From the NCBI GenBank assembly GCA_019916065.1, contig CM034233.1, positions 16,907,436 through 16,971,435 of the forward strand: DNA of 64,000 nucleotides, given 5' to 3'. The notes under the pieces are model-generated. The model had not been told where the DNA came from and searched no databases. It saw only the letters and a list, made by a program, of their open reading frames with translations. This document shows positions 47,801-58,971 of this stretch, piece after piece (the stretch's first letter is position 1; every line of letters begins with the position of its first letter). This DNA is from Vitellaria paradoxa (lineage: Eukaryota; Streptophyta; Magnoliopsida; Ericales; Sapotaceae). The position numbers and the translations under genes are program-made.

Positions 47801-49979
47801 TCTTCAATCAAATGTAGAGCCGTAAAATTTCTTGGTTTGGATCTAAGAAGAAGGGACATCGACTCGGGATACCGACACGCAATACAGATGTGTCTACTTG
47901 GTGATTTAAACAAATACAGGACGCACGCAGCAAGGACTAAACAAAAATATATATTTTTATATGTTTTAGATATTAATACTTTATTCAAATACAATATAAA
48001 GAATGCCATAGTGTTAACTATAATAAAATCCTTGTATTTTATAACTTGAAAGTCAACAAAGAAGTCACACAATGCCAAAAATTCAGCATAATTTCATAAT
48101 CACCTATTTGGTTTGAGTGTAGTCAGTTGATCCTGCTAGTCTGTATTTGGGCCCACCCTTAGTTGTTGGATTTTTTTGTTTTGACATGTGTGACTTTCTC
48201 ATTGAAAATACTTAGGCACATTTATGACCGGGAGTGAGCATAATGATGAGTTCTTTATGGATGAACATGGCAGAATTAGAACAAGAACAAACCGTTCTGG
48301 TGGGATCCAGGTATTTGTTGAAGTTTTCTATCATTTGATTCTGCACACGTGGAAGCCTGTAAACATTTTTCATTGGAACCTTAATAAATTCTCCATGTCT
48401 ATGAGCAGGGTGGAATATCCAATGGAGAAATAATAAACATGAGAATAGCTTTCAAGCCAACAGCTACAATTGGAGTAAGTTCTCTCTCTCTCTTTCGTAC
48501 AAGGGTGGCAATCGTGTTCATGTTGTATCAAGGACCAAGTATTGATCTATCTTCGCGAACTGGAGCACTACAAAAGTAATCAGTGGTGTCAAAATACTAA
48601 AGACTAACATTACTCATTTATTATATTGGTAACACGACACGGGATGTGTAACCCATTTAATCTATATGTTCTGTAATGCATCATATCAATTTGAAATATA
48701 CATGATCAACTTAATAAATATACTTGTGTAACATGTTAAACTGAAAAATACGACACCAAGTCTAAAAATATAGGTACCCATTTAACGATATGTGTTTAAT
48801 CGTGTGAGCTGGGTTGGTCTATTTTTGACACAAACGTTATAATCGTGTCAAAAGGGGTTGACCTATTTATGCTTAACCCTTACATTACTAAGTACGTGTT
48901 AGGTTCGAGTTGTGTTCACATGCCATGTCGGAAATTGCCACCCTTACTCATATATATATATATACACACTAATAATCTTCAGTATTAAATGCATATTTAG
49001 TTGTGGGTGATCTTACGGATTAAAAATTTTAGATAGTGCTCAGGAACATTAATTAGAAATGTAGCACTGAAAACCTCATAGAGGTTTGTTTTGGTGTTTT
49101 TGTACTATAGCTGTTGCTCCATGTTTGGGTCACCTGTATAATTGATTTGTGAAGGTTGTTAATTTCTCATGAATCTACCCGTACTTTATGCGACCCTCGT
49201 GAAAGGAACTGAATAACTATTTTAATGTTTTTTTAAGGATGTCTTTCAGTCCTTGTAGTATAGCCAGTCATATGTCTCCTTCAATCTTATAGATATGTGG
49301 GTTTTAGTATCTCTCATGGATGCTACTATAAAATTGTTGGTTGTGAGCCTTGTGCATCAAATACTGCTCATTTTTATGCTAGACATCTGGACATATAAAC
49401 ATTTTTACAGTCGTTTGCATGTTTTATGGGGCTGTTATTCTATTTTGTGTATAGACTTTAAACGAGTTGCTTACCGTTAGTTTTCTTGTTCTGATAATAT
49501 GAATTAATATAAGCAGAAGAAACAACATACGGTCACTAGAGAGAAGCATGAGACAGAACTTATAGCCCGAGGGCGTCATGATCCCTGTGTTGTCCCACGA
49601 GGTTTGTATATGGTTTCTTTTCCTTGAGACCCATCATTCCTCTGTGCGATTATTGCTCCTTTCTTGTGCTCTCTCATTACTGCTGCTTTATTTTTCACTA
49701 CTTCTCGCAACGAGCAAATCCAAACTTTATATTGTGGCAATGGTATTTCTTGCTCCTAATTTCATACTAGGCAAGTACTAGACTGAACTAAAATACCTAT
49801 TGTTAGCCTTTCACACCTTTTTTTCTGGTGATGGTGCAGCGGTGCCTATGGTGGAGGCAATGGTAGCTCTGGTGCTTGTGGATCAATTGATGGCGCAATA
49901 TGCACAATGTCACATGTTTCCAATTAATCCAGCATTGCAGGAACCCATGACGTTACCAAGTCTCGAGCCTACCCTCTGA
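41360..49979 (+). CDS. CS: Chorismate synthase, plastid
   Basis: Converts 5-enolpyruvylshikimate-3-phosphate to chorismate, the last shikimate step; uses reduced FMN and acts in plastids. Thirteen exons: 41360-41495, 44449-44599, 44945-45021, 45148-45206, 46097-46180, 46292-46384, 46723-46803, 47328-47459, 47587-47689, 48216-48310, 48409-48474, 49517-49601 and 49840-49979. They total 1302 nt, giving 433 residues, all in frame with GT-AG borders. Residues 1 to about 47 are Ser/Leu-rich with few acids, as in a transit peptide. Family signatures: [16 protein letters not shown] (64-79), [17 protein letters not shown] (170-186) and [14 protein letters not shown] (377-390). Intron 1 is 2.95 kb and holds a LINE relic. 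The gene looks intact and functional. Confidence 0.97.
43105..43570 (+). mobile_element. LINE relic (RT-associated zinc-binding domain), in CS intron 1
   Basis: Read in several frames, this stretch matches the zf-RVT block that ends plant LINE ORF2: VP-KV-F then [11 protein letters not shown], a CC-LR patch, a HC-W-KDLWNL patch, and later a GWYGVK segment. Many stops and shifts show it is dead. It is on the same strand as the gene and was spliced out with the intron. Confidence 0.55.
44768..44804. repeat. (TC)n microsatellite in CS intron 2
   Basis: About 18 TC units lie between exons 2 and 3, some 140 bp before the exon 3 acceptor. A likely polymorphic marker. Confidence 0.9.
48501..48945. 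mobile_element. hAT-like non-autonomous element in CS intron 11
   Basis: Inverted ends AAGGGTGGCAATCGTGTTCA and, from the right, AAGGGTGGCAATTTCCGACA share AAGGGTGGCAAT. GTGTTC..ATG also recurs near both ends. The interior carries CACGACAC and GTGTAAC-type words common in plant hAT derivatives. No clean 8-bp target duplication was found. Confidence 0.55.
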
Positions 49980-51459
49980 TCCCGCAAATTGGCTGCGATG
50001 TGTTCCTCGTTGTCTCCGCAATTTATTTACCAACTTTTCCCAATATTTCGTGTGTTTTAAACACTGTTACAAGCAGAGTTTTTCTGTTTAAGACTTGCGG
50101 CTTTGTAATACATTGTTTGTAAGGATAATGTTTTGCTCGAAAACTGCTTATAAATGATTACTGATATAATAAAATGATAGTTGGAATTTTTATTTGATGG
50201 CATGTCACACTGGCTTTTTTATCATCTCATCAGCTTTTTTTCACTTAAAAAAAAAAAATAAGTGAAATACAAGAGACCATTTTTATGGTATAAATAGACT
50301 ACCCTAAATAAAACCCATATAGTTCTTGCAAAATCCTTCCTTCAAAAAGAGATTAATAAAGATGGCAATCTGTCAAAAGGTGTTCCTATTGAGCTGATCA
50401 TATGATAAGCTCCTATGTTGAAATTAGTACTACACGAGATTTTTTCACACATCAAACTAGTCTTGCACTTTGCAAGAATTTTTGTTTTTTGTTTTGTATT
50501 GTTTTTTTTTTTCTTTTTTTTTTTTTTTTTGTTTTTTTGGATGATGGGAGAAAAGTTGAAGATAAGTTTCTTTTACTGTCACCCTTACTAAACCAATCTT
50601 ATTGCCAACAGTGAACGAGAATCGCAGGAATTTTTCCTGATTATGCAGTCATGCAAATATTAGAACTTCTCAACTAACAAGTCTGTGCTAAAAACAAGAA
50701 CTCAAATTCCTTTCTTGTTTAACTAATTACAATTTTACAACATGATCACTCCAAGCAAATCAATGACAGATATAAATGGAAACGTACACACTTGTCCTTT
50801 TAAATTAAGGAGCCAAAGTCTCTCTCTCCCTCCGAACAAAGAAACGAAACCAAAATCCCCTTGCTTCTGTGATGGAATATCTTTAATTGGTAGAATTTCC
50901 CCTTTTTAAATAAAGGAAGATTTTTTTTAGGACTTGAAAAATGTTAATACAAACTTTAGGTGAATTAGCTCAGTTAATCAAAACTTATGACTGTTTTTAT
51001 TTAAGAAATCACTTGTTAACAATTTTGGAGTGTAATAAGTGTGATAAGATTAGTATAATGTATATTCTCGATTTATAAAATCTTAATCAATCTTTAGTAT
51101 GGTTACGAATTTCGTTAATGCAAAAAATTATAACTTTTTACCATACATATTGAAAAGTTGATGCGCGTGATGTCCACTAATCAAATCTCTGTAGCAGGGA
51201 ATCTCCCTTGCTGGTCTACCTTGACAAGCTCATATAAAAAAATAATTACCCCCAGTTCGAAGAACCCATCCCGCAAAGGTAATGTTCTTCCTTCTCCAAC
51301 GACCTCACCTATCTCTGCCTTTGCCTCTACTCAAAGAAAGGGAACCTTCACATCAGGACTAGCAGTAATTAACCCCATATTCCAACTCCATCTCCCTCTC
51401 TTCTCATCTCTCTCCCAACTCTCAACCCAAAAAAAAAAAAAAAAAAACAGAATTGGAGT
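49980..51459. other. Intergenic between CS and small membrane protein gene
   Basis: The CS 3' UTR is at the left, with AATAAA-like signals near 50165. A long T/TTTG run lies at 50478-50540. The 5' leader of the next gene is in the last 200-300 bp, ending in an A run at 51430-51447. No other gene supported. Confidence 0.6.
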
Positions 51460-51711
51460 ATGACATCCCCACCCCAGCAGCAGCCGGTTCTGGTTTACCC
51501 AAACACTGGTCCCAAACAGCCTTCATCATCCTCATCCCACTCCAATGGATCCTTTGGGACAGTTTTCATCGTGCTGGCTGTGATAGTTGTCATCTCAGCC
51601 ATCGCTTGCTTTCTTGGGCGGCTCTGTAATCGGCGCCACCACCACCACCGTCCAAACGATTGGCAGATCCACCCACCACCTCCGCCAATAGGAGGCAAAA
51701 CAGAACCATAA
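51460..51711 (+). CDS. Small single-pass membrane protein, uncharacterised
   Basis: An intronless frame of 83 residues. The N-terminus (1-32) is Pro/Gln/Ser-rich with PVLVYPNTGP. A strong membrane helix spans about 33-55 (TVFIVLAVIVVISAIACFLG), followed by a basic RLCNRRHHHHR stretch and a Pro-rich tail with PPPPP. The distribution predicts the His/Arg-rich side in the cytosol. Similar short plant proteins exist but no function is known to me. The ATG follows a long A run; its composition and the intact helix make it unlikely to be chance. Confidence 0.75.
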   Translation: MTSPPQQQPVLVYPNTGPKQPSSSSSHSNGSFGTVFIVLAVIVVISAIACFLGRLCNRRHHHHRPNDWQIHPPPPPIGGKTEP

Positions 51712-54700
51712 CTTCCATGCCAGAGAAGGTGGGGATGTAGAGCTTGGGTTTAGAATAGGATTCCTGGTTCTAAGCATTCTGGAAATGGAGAAGCTCAAAG
51801 AGGTTGACCCGTAATTGGAAATGGAGAAATCAGAGGTGAACAGAGGTTTGCTGATGAGGGAGAGTTCAGAGCTGGTAATCAATTCAATACAGCCTGAGGA
51901 AGTTCAAGCAAGATTTATATACGTATATATATTTATGTTGTAATTTTATTATTTTTGTTTGTTAGTCTAGCTAGCTCGATATATCTATATAAATGTATAT
52001 TTGTATGGGTCTGGAAATTGTAGTACTTTGTTTATATGGTGGTATAGGGTGATGACAAGATGTATTTAAATAAAAAATGTTAAGGAATGCTTGATTTTTT
52101 TACTATTCCGTTTCTACTTGAGGCTTTGTCAATGATCAATCAAAGCTCTCCCAAGCTACATGATATGTTTCTACTCGGCCATTTCAGTTTCTATATAGAT
52201 GGGCTTTTTTTTTTTCCACCAAAAAAAAAAAAAAGTACGAGTTTGACAAAGCTATGGAAACATTAGCCCTTTTCTTGTAATTGCAACCCCAAATAATTGG
52301 AACAAAAACAAAAACTTGTTGGGTCGAGAGACATTACTTGGCATGTCAATCAACTTCTTATGAAACTAATCAAATCAAATTGCTTCTCAATTTCTGTCAA
52401 TCTCTTTTTTTTTTTAGTTACAAAACACACCCAAAATAAATTTCATTACACAATGCCAAAAGCTATTCCACATCAGTAAAAAATGTTATTTCCTTCATAT
52501 AAGAAATAAATTTTTCTCACTTTAACATCTGAGTTTTATTGTTAAAACCTATCTTTTTATGTGTTGCTAGATTTTTTTAGCATAGTATTAAAGTGAGTTT
52601 TCAATTGAGTTTCATCACAGTTCACACAATACCTATATATTTTGAGGTTAGTGTGAGGAGTCAAAAAGTGTGCTATATCGATTTATGAGAAATGTTATTT
52701 CCCCTATGTAAGAAATGGATTTCTCTTACCTTAACACTTGAATTTTAAGGTTAAAACTTTTCTTATCATATGTTGTTAGACTTTTTAACAAACCACTCTA
52801 ATCTTTGTCTGCTTTATTTTTTATTTCTCAATTACATTGTCTAATATCGAACTATAGTAGTGATTATGCTATCACCACCATCTCACGGTGATTACACTAT
52901 TACCACTATCTTTCACTTATAATCAGCCATCATTATTGTTACCACCATCATCTTTTATTGCCACAATTTAAGAGAAGCTTATCATTTATTATTTTGTTTT
53001 TACCAAAAAATAAAAAATAAAAAAGGGCTTAAATTGTCCCCTTTTTGTTTGGCCTATTAGTTTACAATTTTGGATTTTGGGGCTGACATTGGATTCGATA
53101 TCAACCCCATGATATCCAGTCGTTGGATTAAAATCCAATACTAGAATAAATTCAAGTTATTGGATTTCAATTCAACTGCTTACATACTCACTGTCTGCCT
53201 CCCCTTTTACCACAATTTTTGCCATCATGGTTCAAGCCTAGCGTAATTCATGGCCCAAGTTGTCCCTTTGTCATCTAATCATTGACGATTATTAAAAGAA
53301 TGCTTGAATTTAGATTTCAAACTCAACGATTTTAAATTTCTTACCCCCTTTGAATTTAATGGAGGATGTTAGAGATAATAAATATCAAAGCAACTGATTT
53401 CACTTCCGATTATATAACTAATATTTTAATTAGTTTTGAGTGTGGGTTATCTTTTACTCGTTTCCTCATCCAACTTATACATTATTCAGGGACTTTTCAT
53501 TTTATACTTGTTTTATGGAGTGAATAAGATAAATTATGGTATTAAGGCCATTATAGTGAATTTAGGTAATATAATTTTTTTGTGTTTTATTTTTTATTTT
53601 TCAATAATATTGTCTTAGTATTTCAATACAAAACCTTTCATGCGAAAGGGAATTGCTCATATAAGAGGCAAATACCGTTTATTTTAAGCTAGAAACTTTG
53701 ATATATATATATATATATATATATTTATGTAAATTATTTATTTGAATTTTGCGACAGGCTGGTCAAGCAAAGCTCAGACCCATCAATAAATTATAGGGCT
53801 GGGCTTGGAATGGAGGCTTTTCGTTCAAAATTTGAATGGACCGGATTACTGTGTGCGTCCAGCCCAGATTGTTGGGTTATATTAGCCCATTCTCAGTGGG
53901 TAGGCCCAAACTAACAAACACTTCCCAGAGTCTGTCATAAAGCCAGTGCTTGAAAGTTGCAGGCTTTTAAGGCAGGATATTGTGATCTTATTTTTATCTG
54001 TCAATCTATTTAATTTAATTGGGAATACATGATGGAAAATCTATTAGTTTTTATTCTATTTAATTATATAAATAATATTTTTTAAACTTTATAAAATATT
54101 AAATGTAAAAAATTGATCAGAAGTTAAGAATTTTAAATGCTTTCTCCACTTGAATGACATTTCATTTCATTTTTTTTTTAAAAAAATAGATATTTAATTG
54201 GCAAAGATTAAATTTAGAATAAAGTTAAATGCTCTCCCCAGAATTTAAATATTACTCAGTTGATGATTCCTTGTTACAAGTAAAAGAAAGTAATATGTTT
54301 ATCCATTTTTTTTTACTTATTTTAATATATTTTTTTGAGTAAAAATCACAAATTTACATGTTTTCGCCTTTTACTCGGGAGGGTGTTTGGAGTATAAAAA
54401 AATAAAAAAATTTCAAAAGTTGGTATTAATGTTTGGAGTATAAAAAAAAAAAAAAATTTAAAAGTTTGTGTTAATGTGATGTAAAAATAACACTTGACGA
54501 AATTTAATTAGAAGAATTTAAAAATTTTTAAAATTTTTTAAAAAATTTTAAAAAAACTTTGAGATTCCAAACGGTGAACATTTGACATGGGTATAGCGAT
54601 AAAAATATAAAAATTTTAAACAATCTCTTAACAGGTATGACCGTTCGAGGATGTTGATGAAATTTGAGTGTTTAGTTAGTAAAAATTTAATTAAAAAGTA

Positions 54701-55291
54701 CTATAAAATACAACAATTAATATAAAAGTAATATGAGATAAAATTTAATAAAAAAATATATAAAAGATTAATAAAAATTTATAAATTTTAATTAATTTTA
54801 ATCAATCAAACACCCTTAAAATACAACTAATTCCAACTACGGAGCTCCAAATGGATGAGAGAGAGGAAGAACGAGAGAGAGAGAGAGAGAGAGCGCAACG
54901 GCCGGATTGTACGTCCAGAGTTGTACAGAAGAACAGAGAACAGTGCCTGCAAATATTCCAGGTATCTCACTGCTATCATTTGCTGATGATCGTACTCTTC
55001 CAACCACGCGCATCTGCAGAAACAAACACACCAAAAAGCCGCTCCGTTCCACCGCCCATTGCGTGGATTCAAACTCCTCCATCGTAACCAAACTTGGTTT
55101 TTGTTCCCTCAGTGTCACCAAAGAAAGCATCACCAAATTTTCTTCATGACCAAACCATGCTGCAGTTAGCTGTAGCTTTCCTTCAACCTTTTTAACCATT
55201 GGATGGAAACCCAATTAATCCCTGTCTTCGCTCAACACATACAATTTGGATATACGTATATGCATAAGTAATTGTTTTTTTTTTTTGGGGG

Positions 55292-55333
<42 letters not shown>

Positions 55334-55536
55334 GGGTGGGGAAAGTGGGGAAAAGGGTATAATATATTTATTATATTCTTTCGAGTTCTGACACAGATTT
55401 GGTACTGAGTGAGGGGACCCTTTTAGAATAGTTGGTTAGCCTTGTCATCGTCCCCAGAGAGTTTGTTTAAAAGCACAAAAGAAAACCCACAACCAAAACG
55501 GATGCCACACAGACAAGGGTTGAAGAAGGAGCAGAT
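51712..55536. other. Intergenic, AT-rich
   Basis: 3' UTR of the small gene up to about 52080. Diverged direct similarity of 52480-52590 to 52690-52800 (both with TATAAGAAAT or GTAAGAAAT, TTCTC, TTAACA, TGTTGNTAGA) shows an old duplication of about 210 bp. (AT)n at about 53700-53723. A weak GGGTGTTTGG / CAAACACCC inverted pair lies at about 54383-54815. (GA)n tracts at about 54870-54893 and 55294-55331; the latter is about 200 bp before the bHLH ATG. Confidence 0.55.
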
Positions 55537-58500
55537 ATGAAGGCACTGGAAAAATCACTGCAGTGGCTTAGACCCCTTGTTCGGTCCAAGACTTGGGATT
55601 ACTGTGTTGTTTGGAAGCTAGGAGATGACCCTTCGAGGCACCAATCCAAACCCATACATTTTTTTTTTAATTTTTTATTTTATTGTTTCAATATATTGAT
55701 CATTGTTTCTTTTGTATGATTTTGTAGGTTTATTGAATGGGTTGGTTGCTGTTGTGCGGGTGCTCACGGTGACCTTAATGTCAAAGTGGAAAGAGCAGAG
55801 GAACATCTATCGCTTCCCATATGCAGAGACACCTACCTTAAGCATCCTGCAAAGACCAAGACTTGTGGGACACTCTCTCGCTTTACTTCTTCCATACCAT
55901 TGTATTCTGGGTAACGACAAAATCTATTTTCCTTTTTTCCTTGTTTCTGTTTTGTCTGATTCTATTACTACTGTTACAAGAGCAAGACTAAAAACACTAA
56001 TGTTGTTGTTCTAAAACCAGGATTCATGGGGAGGTAGTGATATCAACAGAACCGAGGTGGCTTAGCTGCACCGAACTCTCCAATTCAAATCAATTTCATG
56101 TGGGTATTGATTTTTTTTTTCTCTCTCTTTTTCAATCAACATGTCTTCTGTCTTGTGTCAATTGATTTTCAATTAAGATTGACTGTCTCTCAATTAGCAG
56201 CAATTCAACTATACAAAAATTGGTGAAAATTTACTTGCTGTTTATTGAGAGAAACAACAGTGAAATCTCAATTGGAAACCAACGGCACAAGGCATGTTGA
56301 TTGATCAGAAGCACTAAGTCTGTTCTGGGAAGCAATAGAAGAGGCTGAGGAACAGATGTCCTGTTGTTCGTAGGCCAACTGCTTGTTTATTGTCCAGACT
56401 AAATGTTCTGATATACTTGACTATAAATGTCCCTCATTAAGCATCTTAAAAACATTTTTCCAATAAATTATTGTTGGGGAGCTATTAAATTCCTACTGAA
56501 TTCATGCGTCAAGGAGTTGGTTTATCCAATAATACAAAGCATAACTTGAAATTTGTAAATCTCGTGCTTGCAGGAATCAAGTGGAACCCAAGTGTTAATA
56601 CCTGTTGTTGGAGGTCTTATTGAGCTCTTCAGTGCAAAGCATGTAAGACTTGTTTTGCTATTGCATTAACAAGTGTTAAATTCCCTAATTTCCCTCTTTG
56701 GTTTATAAGAAAATGCTAGAAAATAAAAGGAAAAAAAAAAAAAAAGATTGACCCACTTTTAAGTTGCTCTACTCCCAAAAGAGAAACTCTCAAGATTTGA
56801 TTACACAAAAATGATCTCCCTCTTTGCACTTCTTTTCTATTTATACATGTATCAAAACTTGTACATGACAATTCCTAACTAACTCGTACCTATTTTGGGT
56901 ACATAACAAGAAGTGAATTAAATATTCCCAAATTAACAAAGAAATGAAACATTTATGTATTTATTGTTTTAGATTCCCAAAGATCAAAATATCATAGAGT
57001 TCATCACTGCTCAATATAGCATCACAATGGAGCAAGAAGCTGCACGGAGCCATTCCAGTTTGAGCCTTGACCTACAATCTCTTGATCCATTGCATGGTGA
57101 ATACTTGAAAAATTGGCCTGCTCCCCTTCACCATGTAAAAGTTTTTCCTAGAATATCATTTCCTGCCACAATGTCCCAACCCAGTGACTACCTTAGCATT
57201 GAAGGGGCATCCACTGGTTCCAATCCTTCAAATGAACACCCAACATTTAGTTCTGGATCAAATCTCGTGTCTCCAAATGTGTTGGTCAATGAATCAAAGC
57301 CCAACAGCAATAGGAATTTGTCATCAGATCAAGGGTTTAGTTTTCCTTTGAGGGCTGCCAATTTGGTCGAAAATGATAATTTGAAGTCAAGGCAGAAGAT
57401 AGGCAAGGAACAGTACTGTTCAAAGAATCTGGTTACAGAGAGAAACAGGAGGAACCGGATTAAAGATGGGCTCTATACTCTACGTTCTTTGGTCCCCAAA
57501 ATTTCGAAGGTTAGCCTGCATTATTAATGTCCATAAGTCAGTGTGATTTTGAGGGTACTTTAAATTGTTTCTTCTATTGGTCTCTTACAGATGGATAGAG
57601 CTGCAATTCTAGGGGATGCAATCGAATACATTGAGGAACTGCAGAAGGAGGTGAAGGAACTTCAGGATGAGCTCAAGGAAATGACAGAAGAGAAATGCGA
57701 AATAAAAGTTGACAAGTTTGAGATCCCAGAATCGAGCGCATCTGAAGGCACCAGAAATTCAAGTCCTAAGCAAAACCTAGATACATCTAGTATTGATGGA
57801 AGGAAACAAACGAAGGTATGAGGGGCCCTTGAAAATTCAATTTTAGACCTCTTTTCCAGACCGAAGTTCAGTTAGTTATTGGTATTCATGGTGAAAGACA
57901 TTTATGAGGGTAGGTTTTTTTAGGCTTATGTAATTGTACTAATTAATGCTTCGTTTGCTTCTATCTTGAATTTTGCTTTAGGTGCAAGTGGAAGTAAACC
58001 AGATTGGCACAAGAGATTTCTTGCTCCAATTCTTGTGCAAGCAAAAAAAAGGAGGGTTCATGAGGTTGATGGAGACTATGAATTCGTCAGGATTCCAAGT
58101 AGTTGATGCCAACGTTACCACATTTAATGGCAAGGTCTTGAACATTCTCAAGGTAGAGGTAAGGTTGAAAACATTGATTGCTAACATAGAGTTTATGAAT
58201 TGAGCATTGTTTAACAACTCAGTTCCCATCATGCTCTTCATGGAACTAGGCTCAGTACATTTTGTTTCACATAGGATGTTGAAGGCATTCTTGGTACAAT
58301 TAGATGAACACGACCACAACAACTGGACCTACAAAAGTACAACTTGTAGAAAAAGAAGGAAAAAAAAAATCTTTTCATATTGTAAACTCATTTCAAATCC
58401 TATGTGAAACATGAAGGATCAATTCAATTTCAATGCATTCAAATGGACTATCTTTATTCCAAATACTGAAATGGAACTAATCTATTTACAAGGTAAACAA

Positions 58501-58971
58501 AATGGAGGTTCACCCAAAGCTTTTGGAAGATTCATTGATCAAGTTAACAAGCCAACATATCTCATCAGTAGAACATGGTGATTCCACAAGAAGAAGAACC
58601 TGATACGGTAGCTTTAATGAAATGGACAATTGGTAGAAGACTAGAGACGGTCTGTGTGCTTGTAAGTTTGCAGCAGTTGATATAAAAAAAAGTTTCACAG
58701 GCTTAGTTTCTTTAGCATGTGTTTTTCCCTCTACTGATAACTGGTATCTGGTTGGATTTGAAGATGATATTAAATAATGCATGTGACTAACTCTAATGTA
58801 CAGATATCATCCTGTTTACTTACAGAGAAGCAATGGAATTGAGCAAATTTGTTCTTTATTTTGTATTTATTTATTTTTTGGGGGTAGGTTGAGCCATTTT
58901 CTAAGGATTTGCTGATTTACCCTCCTGCACCGACATTCAAAAGAGGTAAACATGTAATCCTTTGTGCATGA
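55537..58971 (+). CDS. bHLH90: bHLH transcription factor, bHLH90-like, with C-terminal ACT-like domain
   Basis: Nuclear DNA-binding regulator. Exons: 55537-55637, 55728-55910, 56021-56099, 56574-56642, 56973-57509, 57591-57815, 57982-58158 and 58888-58971; total 1455 nt, 484 residues. The N-terminal bHLH-MYC_N region starts LEKSLQWLRPLVRSKTWDYC and contains FIEWVGCCC and IHGEVV. The basic region NLVTERNRRNRIKDGLYTLR and first helix end at exon 5; MDRAAILGDAIEYIEELQ opens exon 6 and runs into a leucine-rich coiled coil. Exon 7 encodes an ACT-like fold (VEVNQIGTRDFLLQFLC). Intron 1 appears to use a GC donor (TTCGAG|GCACC). The last exon could be longer or shorter: AGAG|GTAAAC at 58945-58950 is a possible donor, otherwise TGA at 58969-58971 ends the protein. 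Confidence 0.88.

Noticed and set aside
54383..54815. MITE with GGGTGTTTGG and CAAACACCC ends
   Set aside because: Only about nine terminal bases pair and no target duplication was found.
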